DNA of 64,000 bases from Oikopleura dioica (lineage: Eukaryota > Chordata > Appendicularia > Copelata > Oikopleuridae), in the NCBI GenBank assembly GCA_907165135.1, contig OU015569.1, forward strand, positions 10,788,501-10,852,500, written 5' to 3'. Shown here piece by piece: positions 47,833-60,111 of the stretch (positions within the stretch are counted from its first letter, which is position 1; the number at the start of each line of letters is the position of its first letter). The notes under the pieces are model-generated. The model saw only the letters and a program-made list of their open reading frames with translations, was not told where the DNA came from and made no database searches. The translations under genes and the position numbers were made by a program.

Positions 47833-50800
47833 TCAGAGGCTCGAATGATAGCCCCTCTCTACGAAATCAACTGACCTATCGATGTCCCCTGCAGTGCAGC
47901 AGGAGTTCTCCAACTCTCCTATCCTGTCTAGTCCTTCTTTGAGGAATTTGGATTGATTGTTGAACCCTTCGATGATTCTCTTCTGCTTGTTACTTAGGTT
48001 GCTCACGGTGATTCCCAGCCGTCGCAATTTACTAGCTACTCCTGGGCTAGAATTGAAGTCATCATCGTTATCTCCATTTGCGTTGCTGATGCCTCCTCTT
48101 TCGTTCTTGGCATTTTCAACTGCCCTTTTCAGATCGCTCATCGCCCTAGAAAACGGTATTACTTTTTGTGGAATTCGTACTGCAATTTACAGGCGATTGG
48201 TCGACTGGAATCGGTGAAACTTGTCTTGTATTCCCTTCACACGAGTCGAGAGCCTTTCCAGATCGTTTCCGACGAGCATTTCGCTTTGGAGCCTTGTCAG
48301 GGTCGATGCTAGCTCTTGAACAGTGTCACTAAGGTCGCTGTCACTGACTGCGTCTCTCAAATCCTCCAGGTCATCTGCAGAAGCAGTTTCAGAGCTGACT
48401 TTAACAAAAATTTCATTGATTCGTCGCGAATGCCTCTCCACTATCTAAAACCATGTTTAATTTCAGAATAATAGAATTTCTAAAATACATTTTGGAGCTG
48501 CTGCAACTCGGCGGACGGGACCATCGATCGATGATTCGAGAATCTGGGAGAAATGGTGTCTTCTAATCTGTAGAGCTTTTCAGTTGTGTTTGTCTCGAGC
48601 TCCTCAATTTTATCGTAGAGGTCTTCTGTCGTCGAGTTCAAGCTTGAAATTGCACTGTCGAGACTGTCGATTTTGTCGAGAACTGCGTTGTAGCTAGTAG
48701 ATTGTCGGGACTCCTTCATTTAGTTAGAATCGAAGCGATGATAGAAAATGTGCTACCTGTACTGTAGAAAGCATCTGTTGAATCTGCGAGTTACGTACAT
48801 TCAGATCCCTCAATGAGTCGACGATTTCCAAATATTTTGCTGCGAAATCATCGTAAACTACTCGCGCATCCGCCTTGAGTTCCACCTCTTTCGCGAAAAT
48901 CGTTGTGTTCATCTGTTTTAGCCTCTCATCAAAAACACCAAATTCAAGGGCTCACAATATATAAATAATAAAACGCGGAAAAAATGAGATCTATGATCCC
49001 TACTCTTAAATCAGGAGCACTATCATCACTATCGCTGGTTTCGACGAGAAGGACTCGCTCGAGAATCGTATTTTGTTCGTTTTTGATGTCTGAAAAAATC
49101 ATCCCGAGGTTGAAAATTGGATGAAAACAGACCTTGAATAGAGCTTCCTTGCGCACTAAGCGTAACTTGCACTTGATTCAAGTTGCTCTTTAAAATCGTA
49201 ATCTCGTCCGAGTCAGAGGCGAAATTAGTATTGGTCGCCAAGTGATGCATACTCTGCTGGATCCGAGCAACTTCTTCTTCATTCAGCGAGAATCCATCGG
49301 CGATTCGACTCGTTAGCGCGCGTAACTTGTCGCTCAATTCACCCTGTTCAACTTGGACTTCTTGGATCGTCGAGGAAAGCGAGTCTTTTTGCTGCTCTAA
49401 TCTGTTTTTATTAATTTTGGCAATTGGGTTTTCAATCTACCTGCTCTTCATTTGTTGAATATCTCTCGAAACGGAGTCCACAGTTTTGTCGTGAGCGTAC
49501 AAATGCGTAAACATGGTCAAATTCATGTCACTCAAGCGGTTTTGGAAAACGCCTACTTGAGACTTCAACGTCGATGCTAGAAAAGTCTCAAATTGCAGAA
49601 AAGGAGACGAAAAAAAACCTTGAATGATCGCATCGCGACTGAGCTTTTCTAGCTCACTAAACTCGTCGGCATAGTTGTCGGCATAGTTGAGCTTGGAATT
49701 CAACGAAACAAGCTTGGAGTAGTTCTCTCGGTATTGATTGCGCAAATTCGTGTTTTCGTGGTCAAGCGAGGTGATTTGATTTTGGAACTTGAGTGAGTTG
49801 CTTTCCGTCGTGGATCGGATCTTTTGCGAGTTGAAGATTAATGACTCCTTTATGGTTCTTATATTATATTATATTACAAAAAATCCCAATTTGCGATTTT
49901 TTAAGATCGATTAACTCCTTCCTGGCTCATGTCAAACTGCAGCATTGAGAGCATTTTCTCCCGTTGCAAATCCCGATCTTTCATGTCGTCGATATTCTTC
50001 TGCTGCGCGACGATCTGCAACGAGTTCTGGTTAATTTTATTGTTTAGGAGGGTGCGATTTCGGAAAACGTTTTGAACCGTCTCGTTCAGGTCGTCCTCGA
50101 GTTTCTGAATGACGCCTTCTAGATAGGAATGGGAGTGGGTGGACTCGGCGTTGTTGAATCTTTCATTGAGATTACATTGGAGTTTGTATTTTTATTTTTT
50201 CAAATAGTTTTTTGTTTCCTAAATCTTTTCCTGAAGTTTATTCTTTCATAAATGTCTCTGATTTTGTCATCAATGTCGCTGAATTTTTCATCGTAAAGAT
50301 AGTCCGCCGCAACTGGCTCAGCTTCTGAAGGGTCTTTTCTCAAGCAGCAGTCGTCCATTTGAGCCATGGAGAATTTCACCTCGTTGATTTCTCGAGTCAG
50401 CGTGTCGTTCAGCCTTGATAGTTCCTTGCTCACGTAGAATTTTTGTGCATATCCTTCGCTCATGTACTGCCCAGGGTTGAATTTAATCTTTATCAATAAC
50501 GACGATCGTTTTTGCTTTCGAACCCTTCCTTGGACTGCTCAATAAGTTTCTCGTAATTGACTTTTATTGAGTTTTGAGTGCCTTCTAACTGGCTTAGTCG
50601 ATCACGCATTGCTTGATACTTTCCATTGTTGACCTCATTATTTTGAGTAGAGCTCGTTTGAGGGATTGATGAAATATTCTCCTCGACTTGTTCGATTTTG
50701 ATCTCCATTTTTCGAAGATTCTCCGTTATTTCTGGCTTCAGAACTTTCTCTCGGTAGTTTTCGATCATTTCGACGCGGTTTTCCAACTCGGCAAGAACGC

Positions 50801-51408
50801 TCATGAAGTCATCCTTTTCAAAAATTGGGTTTAAAATTTAAAGAACTTTTTGAAGAAAATCCAACTTGCAGAAAATTCCTCAATTTTAAACCCCTTATCA
50901 ATATTCGGGAAGATTGTACTGGTCTCCAAACGGTCAGTAGAACTTCTAGAGTTTGCTTCGAGCGCTAGAACTTTTGTTTCCAGACGATTGATCTTGTTAT
51001 TTATCATCTTGGTCCTAGTAGACTCTCCTTTGAACTTGTTTCGAATTAATTTTCTCAGCGATTCTTGTGCGTTTCTGTTCGATTTTCCAGCTTCGAGGCA
51101 GGTTTGTAGGCCAGACTCAAGACTCTGTAAGTTCTTCTCGAGATTGATAAGGCGCACTTCGTTCTCGTTTTTCTGATAATGAAAATTGTTCAGATCTGTT
51201 GTTTGTTGTTTCTGGTTGTTGCTGATCTTGGCGATGTTGTTTTCTGCTTCGAGGAGTCTGTCAGCCAAGGCCGTAATTGCATCTCTCGAATTTGCGCGAG
51301 GTTCTCTGCCAACTTCCACGACAAATGGGTCAGCAGCAAAGATAGAGCTACTTTTTGTTGAGATTTGAATAAGGAAATAGTTCTAGGTTTTACCTTAGAA
51401 TGCACCAT
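47833..51408 (-). CDS. Long coiled-coil protein, unknown function
   Basis: Some 10-12 minus-strand exons, separated by 40-60 bp introns, share one style: heptad-rich, Leu/Glu/Lys/Ser sequence without Pro, for example LEKNLQSLESGLQTCLE, NKINRLETKVLALEANSR and LDSAISSLNSTTEDLYDKIE. This adds to about 900 residues of nearly continuous coiled coil. No motor, CH, GRIP or membrane segment is seen. The start MVHSK at 51408 is followed by a donor GTAAAAC, but the next border is not resolved. The C-terminal end (TGA at 47833) may also change with splicing. A cytoskeletal or centrosomal scaffold is plausible but not shown. Confidence 0.65.
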
Positions 51409-51850
51409 AGAGGGCGTAGCAGCCGCATTTTCTCTCTTTCTCTCTATATGTTTTTGGTCTCTATTATGTATAATTTCGTCGATAAACGTAAAAAGTTAGT
51501 TAAAAAGTGGGCAAGTTTGGAACCCCTTTGAGGAGCAATCAACTGGATGAGCCAAATATTTGGGCACACAATGGCCTTGCCGCCACCACAAACACAAGTT
51601 AAGGAAGTGTTTATAAAATCACTTTTTCAAATTCTTTCGGAAAACTTGGAGCACGTCCAAAGCCAAGTGTAGTCCTCTCGCCCGAATGAGCGAGAGAATG
51701 AGAGAGAGAGAGCGCGAGAAAGGAAATATTTTTGAGGATCGTTTGATTTTGAAGCTTGAAGTTTCTGAACTTGAGTTTATTCTTCTTCTTATAGTAGCAT
51801 GGATTAGCGAAAAAAAGGGAGCAGTTGATAGTTGTAGTAATTAAGGCGAT
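51409..51850. other. Upstream region with GA-rich tract
   Basis: Contains AGAGAATGAGAGAGAGAGAG-like purine repeats near 51692-51716, the presumed promoter of the coiled-coil gene and the 3' end of the next gene. No gene seen. Confidence 0.35.
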
Positions 51851-52823
51851 TTAAAAGTTCCCGCGGAAGTCGTCAATGCCGGATTTTAATGAATTCAGCG
51901 AGTCGTTCATTTTCTTGTCAAAACCCATCGCATGCACCCAAGTAGCTGAAAAGAACAATTCAATAAGCGCGAAAGAAACAAGAATGAAGATTTTACATGT
52001 AAAGAAAAAGACCATGAAAGCATTGCGAATTCCGTAGACCATCATCACTTCAGGAAGAAAGCCGCGTTTGAACATCAACATGGCGGCAACGGTCAGGGAG
52101 AAGGACAAAACGCCGGCGAAAACGCAGAGAACCACGTGAGCATGAAGCGCCCTGAACAAAAACATGCATGATAGAATAACCTAATGATTGATTACGTTGG
52201 ACTTCCTCCGCCGTTTTCGTGATCAGCCAAAGCGCAGCTGCCGATTTGACCGACCATGTACTAAAATTTTTCATAGAAAATTCTTATAGAAATTATTATG
52301 GAGAAATTTGATTCTGAGATTACCTCAAAAAGGGAGATTCCAGTCATGGTAAGAGCAATGTAGAGGGAAAATCTTCGTATCTTCGAGACATATGCTTCGT
52401 GAGAGTAGTATGTTATCTAAAATCAAGAATTTTTGAGAGGTGAAATAGTTTTTTACTTTTTCTGAAGCTGGTTTGCCGACGTACTGGACAGGGAAGAAAA
52501 ACTCCATCATTTCGGTAGCGACGTTCATTCCAGTGATCAATCTATCAGAGCCGAAAACGTAGGGGCTATTTTAATGAGCTCAGAAAAAAAACGGAGCAAA
52601 TAGAAGAATCTCTAGAGCTCTGGAATTGCTACTGTTCCCATAGAGGGCGATAACGACGGCGAAGATGATGGTTATCCAGGCAAAGGCGATTTCCCATCCC
52701 GCATTTGAGCTCTGAATTAGCGTTGTTTACCGCGTAATGAAGGGAAAATGAATGAGTTACGATTGTGTTTCGAATATCCAAGTCCAAATCCCACTCGACG
52801 AAATTCACTTTCGATGTCTTCAT
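51851..52823 (-). CDS. Four-pass membrane protein, unknown family
   Basis: Six short exons with 45-70 bp introns, from MKTSKVNFVEWD (52823) to FRGNF (stop at 51851). Hydrophobic segments: WEIAFAWITIIFAVVIALY, RRFSLYIALTMTGISLFE, VVLCVFAGVLSFSLTVAAML and AFMVFFFTCKIFILVSFALI. Together these suggest four spans in about 220 residues. I do not recognise the family; tetraspan-like topology without the tetraspanin CCG motif. Confidence 0.55.
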
Positions 52824-53275
52824 TTTTCGGATAGTAAAATATTTCTCATAAATTTATGACAATCACTTTTTTGCTCTTGATTCTATCCGACTTTTTCCTG
52901 TGTTGCTGCAATAGAAGTTGCGTTCGTAATAAAGTCTTCACTCCCTGTGGTCGTCAAGAAAGCTTCAGTCGGCATTACAGTCTCTGGAATGACTGGAGAA
53001 CTACTGTTGAGTTCCGCCATCGATTCGGTCAAAATCACAGCCGCCTATTTCCGGATCTCTCTTTCTCTCTCTCTCCGAAGAAGTCAGAGAATCAATCGTA
53101 AAGTAAATGACTCGTTGTCGAATCTGAGGAATTTGAGAGATTGATCCGCGCCTGCGTAGTGCTCATAAAACCGCCAGTCGTAGGTTCTGCCATTTTTTCT
53201 TTGCGCTCTCTTTCTCTCTTTTGATTTCTTCTGGTTGAATCTCTCAAAATCTGAAAAGTTCGATTTTCGATTTCG

Positions 53276-53834
53276 ATGGAGCGTGGAGTGTCTTTTGCGA
53301 CTGAACTGGGGTCGCTCCCTCAGTATCTCCCTAAATCAGTATTTGGTAATCTCGACAGTCCCACTACAGACAGTACTCTTACTCATTTACAGAGCGAACT
53401 CAGTTATGGGGAGAGCTAGGCACCTTGCCAAAGCCAACCAAACCTCAGACTCCTTCAGAAGAGCATCCCGTGGAAGTGCTAAGCCCTGACGATTCTAGAG
53501 CCACTCGTTTGTACTGCAAATCAACGTGGCGCCGCGCCAAATAAACTTTTAACGACATTAACGATGAAATTAATAACTTTCTGCAGCTGTTCTTTAGTTC
53601 GACAATAAAATCAAAGATCAAACGAGAATCCAAATTTAATCCAGAGCGAAGTGAGAAACGGTCAAATACCAGGGTTCTGAACGACCCTAATTCTTTGACG
53701 TATTTGTTTTTCCATGAGACCACAGAAGATTACCAGAAGTCGACACCTATCGAAACAACTTGGGAAAAAACACTTTTGAATTTCTTAAGACCCAACTTCT
53801 ATAACGAAAATTTCATGAAACAAAAAAAAATCTA
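53276..53834 (+). pseudogene. Possible broken or unusually spliced gene
   Basis: An ATG at 53276 opens a 47-codon frame (MERGVSFATELGSLPQYLPK...). Just after its stop, another frame reads on as protein-like sequence (LGTLPKPTKPQTPSEEHP), meets one TAA at about 53541, then stays open for about 95 more codons (KRESKFNPERSEKRSN, WEKTLLNFLRPNFYNE) to a stop near 53834. No GT-AG intron repairs the breaks. It may be a decaying gene or one with non-canonical introns. The region 52824-53275 upstream shows only weak frames. Confidence 0.35.
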
Positions 53835-53988
53835 ACAATGCTCAAACTTTCTTTGCTTCAATAATATCATTCAATAAAAACATATATTGTTGAAAAATCA
53901 GCAGGTGCGCGAATAGAACTCAATTTTCTTTGTCTTCATTTTGCCAAACTCCTTTCATTTTTGTGATTTATTCTGAAAGAGAGAAGAT

Positions 53989-55109
53989 ATGCTCGGAGAA
54001 CAAGTTGTATTCAAACATCAAGTTGAAGGAGGAGAGCCTATCAATTTTGTATTCAAACACATGGCCATAGCGAATGCTCGTGGTTGTCATTCCTGTGACC
54101 GGTAAAATTTAATAAATTGCGCTTACCTATTTTACGTTCTCGATTTAGCATGTTTCTAAGGTAGCATGACCTCCAAATTCGGCCAAGTAAAATTTGATTT
54201 TTTAATTTTTCCTAGTCCTTCTAAGGGCCCCTAGGTGAAAGTGCGCAGTTCCTAACCCTAAGGCCTAACGTAGGGGGCTTCGCCCCCTTGGAACCCCCCT
54301 AACACTATCCTAAAATGAGGGTGGCCGAACTTCGAAGCCATACTACAGTTCCTTGTTTTGAGGCAAGAGCGTCCCGATTTTAACGGATTTTTGACTTTCA
54401 TCATTTAGTCATACGATGAAAGTAATCAAGATATACAAAACCACTGCTAGTGTTTACACCACCTGTCAAATTTGCTTTCTCCAGGAGTCGAAAAACGATA
54501 ACAACGTACCTACGCGAGAGCCAATCGAAGAATATAACAAAAAATTGTTTAAATGTCCAGCGAGAAAGTGCCCAATACATCAAAGCTTCAACGATTTCGT
54601 GAATGGTAGATGCTGCAAAGATGCAGTTAGAAAGATCAATTACGGTAACAGCGCTTTTTATGCATTTTAAATAATATTTTACGAAGAATTGCGTCGTGAG
54701 ATGTGCAACTCGCAGCGGGACTACCAAAAAGAAGTAGAAGAAGAAATCAAAATCGAGAAGAAAATCGAAGAAGCTGAGATTAATCTCAGAAAAAGAAAGG
54801 GCGAGGATGAGGTAGGATTCCTATTTTAATTCTATGTTTTGAAAGGTTGATAAGCTAAACATCTGAGTTTAGGAGGCCAAACAAGCATTGAAAAAAGCGA
54901 CGATTGAAGCTGAACGAACCGAGGAAGCGTTAAAAACTGCTGAAGAAGAATTGAAAACACTGAAGACGTCGCTTTCTTCTATCCAAAAAAAGGTTGATGC
55001 CAAGCAACAAAAACTCGATGCCGCTGTCACTTGCGCCGTCCCAAATATAATGACCTTTCAACAGAAGAAAAAGCAGAGTGAGAAGGCAGCTCACTCAGGC
55101 AAAGCTTGA
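53989..55109 (+). CDS. Cys-rich (zinc-binding-like) protein with C-terminal coiled coil
   Basis: Four exons (53989-54101, 54409-54644, 54687-54811, 54873-55109) join in phase with GT-AG borders to about 235 residues. The N-terminal half has paired cysteines and a histidine: CHSCDR, CQICFLQ, FKCPARKCPIHQ, GRCCKD. This could hold two zinc ions in a RING/B-box-like arrangement, but no standard spacing fits. The C-terminal half is a long charged coiled coil (EEEIKIEKKIEEAEINLRKR and ATIEAERTEEALKTAEEELK). The overall plan resembles TRIM-type proteins. Intron 1 carries the GGGGGCTTCGCCCCC repeat. Confidence 0.65.
54225..54310. repeat. Dispersed CCTAACCCTAAGGCCTAA / GGGGGCTTCGCCCCC repeat
   Basis: TTCCTAACCCTAAGGCCTAA followed by AGGGGGCTTCGCCCCC. 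It resembles the block at 47703-47760, which has CCTAACCC, TAAGGCCTTAG and the same 16-base hairpin. It lies in intron 1 of the Cys-rich coiled-coil gene. Confidence 0.55.
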
Positions 55110-55486
55110 AGCAAGGCTCTTCAGAATAGTGTCAGTTCATTTCTTCATCTTCACCTCACTGTTAATATTCTCGACATTGCCAAGTCGGAAATTTCTTCGT
55201 CTTTGAATGAAATCTGTTGCTTATTAAGGTCTCCACAATAAAAAATTTCTACTAGATAAAATTATTGAACAAAAAGTAAGGGGTAAAAGGACTAGACTTT
55301 TGTTCACAAGCTGAGAGGAATGATTTCACGTTCGCAGGTTCCTTTTCTGAAAAACGTTGTGTCACGTCAGCCATGTCTAATTCAAAAGTTGTTCCAATTC
55401 GTTCAGCCATTCTAAACCGATCCAAATGATGATATTCGCGATAAAATAATTTCTTCTTCAATCATTTCTCATTTTTTCTAAACGAG
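55110..55486. other. Short intergenic
   Basis: 3' UTR of the Cys-rich coiled-coil gene (ATAAAA near 55240). A minus-strand 53-codon frame (55252-55410) starting MAERIGTTFELDMADV is open but unsupported. Confidence 0.3.
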
Positions 55487-57198
55487 ATGCGCGTTTTCAC
55501 CGGCGTTTTTTGTTTTTTACTGAGTTTTACTGATTTCGCTTCAGCGGCGATCAAATACGGCGGCTACAAAGGTTGAAAACTCGGAATTGAGCTTCTTTTT
55601 TGTTAACATTTGCGTTGTAGGGAGCTATTTCACTGCTGATGGAGAGAGAAAAACCTTTGAAGGAGGTTATCGGATCAGAGAAAAACCGGCTTGGAGGCAG
55701 AGTCGAGAGAACAAACCGAAAAACAATCAGAATTGGAAGAACAATGTTTCCAAACCGTTTGAAGAAACTCGGCTTTCAAATTTAGACCCATTTTTGGGGT
55801 CTTTTGTGAATTCATTTCAAAGCCATTTTGAGCGCTTTCTAGTCAGCGAAGTAGAATCGAACCCAAACCTCTTTTTGATTACGAGTATGGCGCGTCCGTT
55901 GTGCCACTAGAATCAGTCATTGACGTCGATCTCGACTACATGGAAATGGACAAAAAGATCTTTGAAGAAAGCGGCGTTTTTACGCGCTTTTTGGGAACTG
56001 AGCTAGAAAAAGAAGTTGATGGGCAAACTGTCAAGTACAAATTTCCGCTTCCGGTGGAGAAGACGGAAAACTCTCTTCAGCGGCAAATTCTTCCCGCGGA
56101 CATGGTTCTTCGGTAAGCCCTCTTTTCTTTTTGTGACTTGATTGGATGTATTCAGCGACTTTTCAAATTTGACAACTTCGTTTCAAGAAAAAATTCTCAA
56201 CGGGAAAGGAATTCCGGTCATGAACGGCAAGTTCTTGGCCATTTTCATGTGGGATACCAACTGGGGCCAAATGAGAATGAATTTATCGTCAATTACAAAA
56301 GGGAGTAGAATCGAGCAAAAAGAAGCGTTTGAGGGTCGAGGAATGGATTAAATTATGAATTTATTTTGTTTACATTTTTTGAGAAACGGTTGAACTCTAT
56401 CTTTAATCTTTGTAAAGGCAACGAAGTTCTTGACGGATCAGACATAGATTCAACAGTAACCAACGGAGCCGTCTTTCCTGATGGGACCTGGCGCATGGAT
56501 GTTTCCTTTTTGACAGGGCAAACTTTCTCTTACTGGGGAAAATCGAAGAGTGGCTGGATGCTAGAAGGGTGCTTTACTTGTCTTGGATGCGCTTTTACTG
56601 CCAATCAATGTCTCGGAAGGTACTGGAGAAGCTTTAAAACCTAGTGTTAAGACTCTGTATTTAGAGTCTTCTTGATGCCAGACCAACTGACAATGGAGCA
56701 ATCAACTCAGTTTTTCATCGACAGCGCGCTTGAAAAATTCACTCTTCCGGAAGATCAAGAACCTACGGATGAAAGAGACCTCTCAAAATACAAGTAAGAG
56801 CGGCGTTCAAACAATTTTCAACTCTCCTAGGAAACATTTGATGAAATTAGAACGCACTTTGAAGCAGATGGGCTCACTGAAAAACCCGAAAGGAACGAAG
56901 CGATCAAAGAAATTCAACGGTGGGGCGAGTGACCTTTTCTTCAATGAAGATTTTGGTGTCGAGGCGTTTTACGAAAAATTGAAGAACTTTATCAACGAAC
57001 GATTCGGAGAAAAGGAGAGGCATTCAAAGCGCCAATGGGTTTGCTTCTGAAGCTATTTAAATAACTTAATTTTTTTCCTAGAACAAAATGATGATGAAGA
57101 TTATGGCTGTCTGCGAGTATGACATGAAACGATGTCCAGAAGAGCTTCGCGAGTTCGAATCAAAGGATCAAATCCGTTTGATGAACTCCCGCTTATAA
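55487..57198 (+). CDS. Secreted protein of unknown family
   Basis: It begins with a clear signal peptide (MRVFTGVFCFLLSFTDFASA) at 55487. Exon 1 (55487-55571) joins in phase to exon 2 at 55621. Later exons read DVDLDYMEMDKKIFEESGVF, LAIFMWDTNWGQMRMNL, WRMDVSFLTGQTFSYWGKSK and CFTCLGCAFTANQCLGR, ending in a Lys/Glu-rich part that finishes MNSRL. About 430 residues with few cysteines except one cluster (CFTCLGC...C). I recognise no domain. Larvaceans secrete many lineage-specific proteins, for example for the filter house, but nothing here shows that role. The border near 55860-55900 and the intron around 56310-56420 are not settled. AATAAA follows the stop by about 25 bases. Confidence 0.6.
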
Positions 57199-58924
57199 AC
57201 TCTCCTGCTGATTGTTTTTTGCGGAATAAATTTTGTATTTTTTCTTGTCATGTTGTTTTTGCTTGGAAAAGAAAGCGTGATACCTTGGGAGAAAAGGCGA
57301 ATGCTCCGTGCTGAGAAAAGAGGCACATTTTGTGATTGAAAATGTCTCTAAAATCAGACGAATGCTGTCATAACAAGCTCTTGGGAATTTCGGAGTAGCT
57401 TGACCGGATGTTGTTTTCAGAGGGCAATTTATTCGTGTGTAAGTTTGGAATTATCTTACGCTCAATTCTCACAGTTGAAACTCATCTCTGCTCGCTGATT
57501 GTCAAATACTTCTACGAAAAAAAAACTATAATTAGGTTCTACTGAAGCTACCGAATAGTAAATTGTTTGTTTGAAAATCTATCAACTGTAATAACTTTCT
57601 ATTCAAGGACAATCAATGAATCTGGTTGACCAAGCATTCGAGCTTGTTTTCAGAGAATAAATGACGATTATAGCTAGCTCCGATCATGCTATCGCTTTCT
57701 TTTTTTGTTCCTTCAGAAGTTCGATGTTCCAACTTTCAAGTATTTATTTACTTACTGGTCAATTTTGACACGTAAAGTGCTTGGAAGCAGAATCACGAGG
57801 AGCGAGAGGAGCAGGAAGCGGCTGGGCGCTGCTATTATTTCCGACATGATAATGTTTATCCACGTGGCTTCTACTTTCGACAGGAGCTTCACTTTCTTTC
57901 CAGCAATAGAGCAATCATTGAGGAGTCTTTTATCGACAGAAAAACGTGATGGGCGTGTAAAAGCCACTGAAATCACTGCTACTTTTTTTCTTTCGTAATT
58001 ACGCGCTTGTTTGGCACACGTGCTTCTAGGGCCACGAAAGCTCGATCTTACTGTCATAAGATCAAAAAGGGCACGTGAGGAGACTTCTTTCAAGGTCAGC
58101 AATCGCACTTTAACCTTTTTATGTCTCAAAAAAGGGAAAGATTCAATTATACTCCTCGTTGATTTCAACGAAAAAAAATGATGATTTCTCAGCTCTGAAC
58201 GATATTCCACGGCAAATAACGATATTATTATAAATAAACCAACTAACGTATACGATTAACTAGTTAGAATTTCTTATAAATAATCAGCTTGAAAACTAAA
58301 AAGCATGATTCCACATGAATGGAATTCTCTTGTTTAGGGAGCATCATTAAAAAATCTTGTCGAAAAAATGTAATCATAGCGACCATTTGAATTTACCAAC
58401 CACTGAAACGAAGAAGTCTTCAAGATCATTCCAGCTCTATTTGCTCAGTCGGAAGATTACGTATTATTCTACCAGAAAGCAGCGGATTCGATTCATATGA
58501 TGCTTTCTAGTTTTCAACTCTAACTTTCTTTCCTTTATTTAATGTTTGATAATGAAGTGAAGTGTCGCTTTCCTAAATTGACCATCATCGGACAGTATCT
58601 ATGGCAATCTGGGCACGCGCAGAGCATTTGAGTCACCTTTTCCCTTATGTTTCCTGTTATGCAAGTGTTGCGATGTTCTCCTGTCGATTAGGACCACAAT
58701 GTGATACATGTGACCCCATGCGCCCTCCCCATGCGGCCCATAGGTAGGGGATCCATCGTGATTCCATAGAATAGTAGAAATAGACTATTTGCTTACTGAC
58801 TTTATTTGCCCTACCAGAATGGTGAGCCATTATAAGTGGCGTACCGTAAAAACTCACTCACATTTATCAATCGAATCATAGTAATCGAACAAAAAATAAC
58901 TCTTTTTTCAAAAAGTTATGAAAA
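57199..58924. other. Intergenic, with one weak minus-strand frame
   Basis: About 1.7 kb. A minus-strand frame of 152 codons (57752-58210) is the only notable one. Its last part, from an inner ATG near 57847, looks like a signal or anchor segment (RFLLLSLLVILLPSTLRV) followed by a possible donor GTAAGTAAA, so it might be a first exon. No partner exon was found. Confidence 0.3.
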
Positions 58925-59814
58925 ATGATCCCTTCGAGAAATCAACCACGAAGCATGTCAACCAACAACGAGAATAAAAATAGAATGAAAACAAGGTAAG
59001 ATGCGCTTTTTTTTGCTTTTCGAATGAGAGAAATTTTAAAGATCGAGCAAAAGAACTGTGTCAAGAGTCAGTTCCGTCAATTCCGAAGATCTCCAGGGCT
59101 TCGATCCTGAAAAAGACGTCTTCCTCGAGGAGCATGAGGTAGATGGAGACTGGACGGAGATAAAACGACGAAGCTCCGCTGACGAGATTCGTCAGGCTCG
59201 AGAAGTCAAGCGCCACTGTAAGTGTTTCCATCAAAATCTCTAATTTTACTGAATTCGTAGCGAATGAAATCATCACCCGAGTGAACCCAACCCTCCGTCT
59301 CCGCCCAGTCCGGGCCAATACCACCTGCGGTAACAGCTCTTCCCGAGGATCGCCCTCAAGTGGAGGATTTCGTTCTAGAACTTTGTAAGTAACACCGATA
59401 GACAAGTCTGCGGTTTTCCCTTTTTTGACGAAATAATCCGAAGAAATACTAAAGCTAATATTAGCACTAATCACGTAGTAAGGGCGCGCCTGACTTGGCA
59501 AATGTCTCATGTCTCGCTTTTTCTTTCTTGAGAAGAACTCAGTAATCATCCAACCTCATAAATATTATTATTCTAGCTCTGCGCCAAGCCCTCGATGTCT
59601 CAACTCAGTCAAATCAACAGCAATCTCACTGGACTTGAAGAAAATCTCCCTCGAATGGGAAAAGAAACGACTCAACTCGATACCGGAGGAAGAAAAGAAG
59701 CCCAAGAAACGCGCTCACCGGCTGAGGGCGCTGCTTTCCAAACTCAAATCGCCACGAGTACTTGCGCCAATCGTCGTTGTCGTCCTTGGCACCATTGCGA
59801 ATCGACTGCTTTGA
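58925..59814 (+). CDS. Tail-anchored membrane protein, unknown family
   Basis: Four GT-AG exons (58925-58995, 59042-59217, 59261-59384, 59577-59814) join in phase to about 202 residues. The N-terminus is basic and Ser-rich (SKRTVSRVSSVNSED), followed by an acidic patch and an Arg/Ser-rich middle. A Lys/Arg-rich stretch (EEEKKPKKRAHRLRALLSKL) then leads into a C-terminal hydrophobic anchor (VLAPIVVVVLGTIANRLL) at the very end. That is the layout of a tail-anchored protein of the ER, outer mitochondrial membrane or nuclear envelope. The next gene starts about 300 bp later on the same strand. Confidence 0.65.
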
Positions 59815-60111
59815 TTAAATCATCGTTGACCATCACATGTTATAGACTTTTCTGATAATTAAAACTCTCCCCCAGGTGGGGCCTTCCCAAATATTTCTGG
59901 TTAAATATTTTTCTCTTTCAACTATCTTTTCTGAAATAAAGGCTGGACCTAATGTCATGTATTCTTTGTTGGTGTGAAACTAAAATTGCTATCTTCTCTA
60001 GATAAAACTTATTGAAAATTTATTGTTATCAAAAAACCTTCACTTTAAAAACTCCTTCCACGCAGGTAAAGTTACTATTTCCAATCCTCTCTTTATTAGT
60101 TTTCGCAGAAG

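Noticed and set aside
55252-55461. Minus-strand 69-codon frame
   Set aside because: Short, in a tight gap between two plus-strand genes, no recognised domain or polyadenylation signal.
57752-58210. 152-codon minus-strand frame
   Set aside because: No domain, no AG acceptor or partner exons that fit, and composition like the surrounding non-coding DNA. Only its last part resembles a signal peptide.
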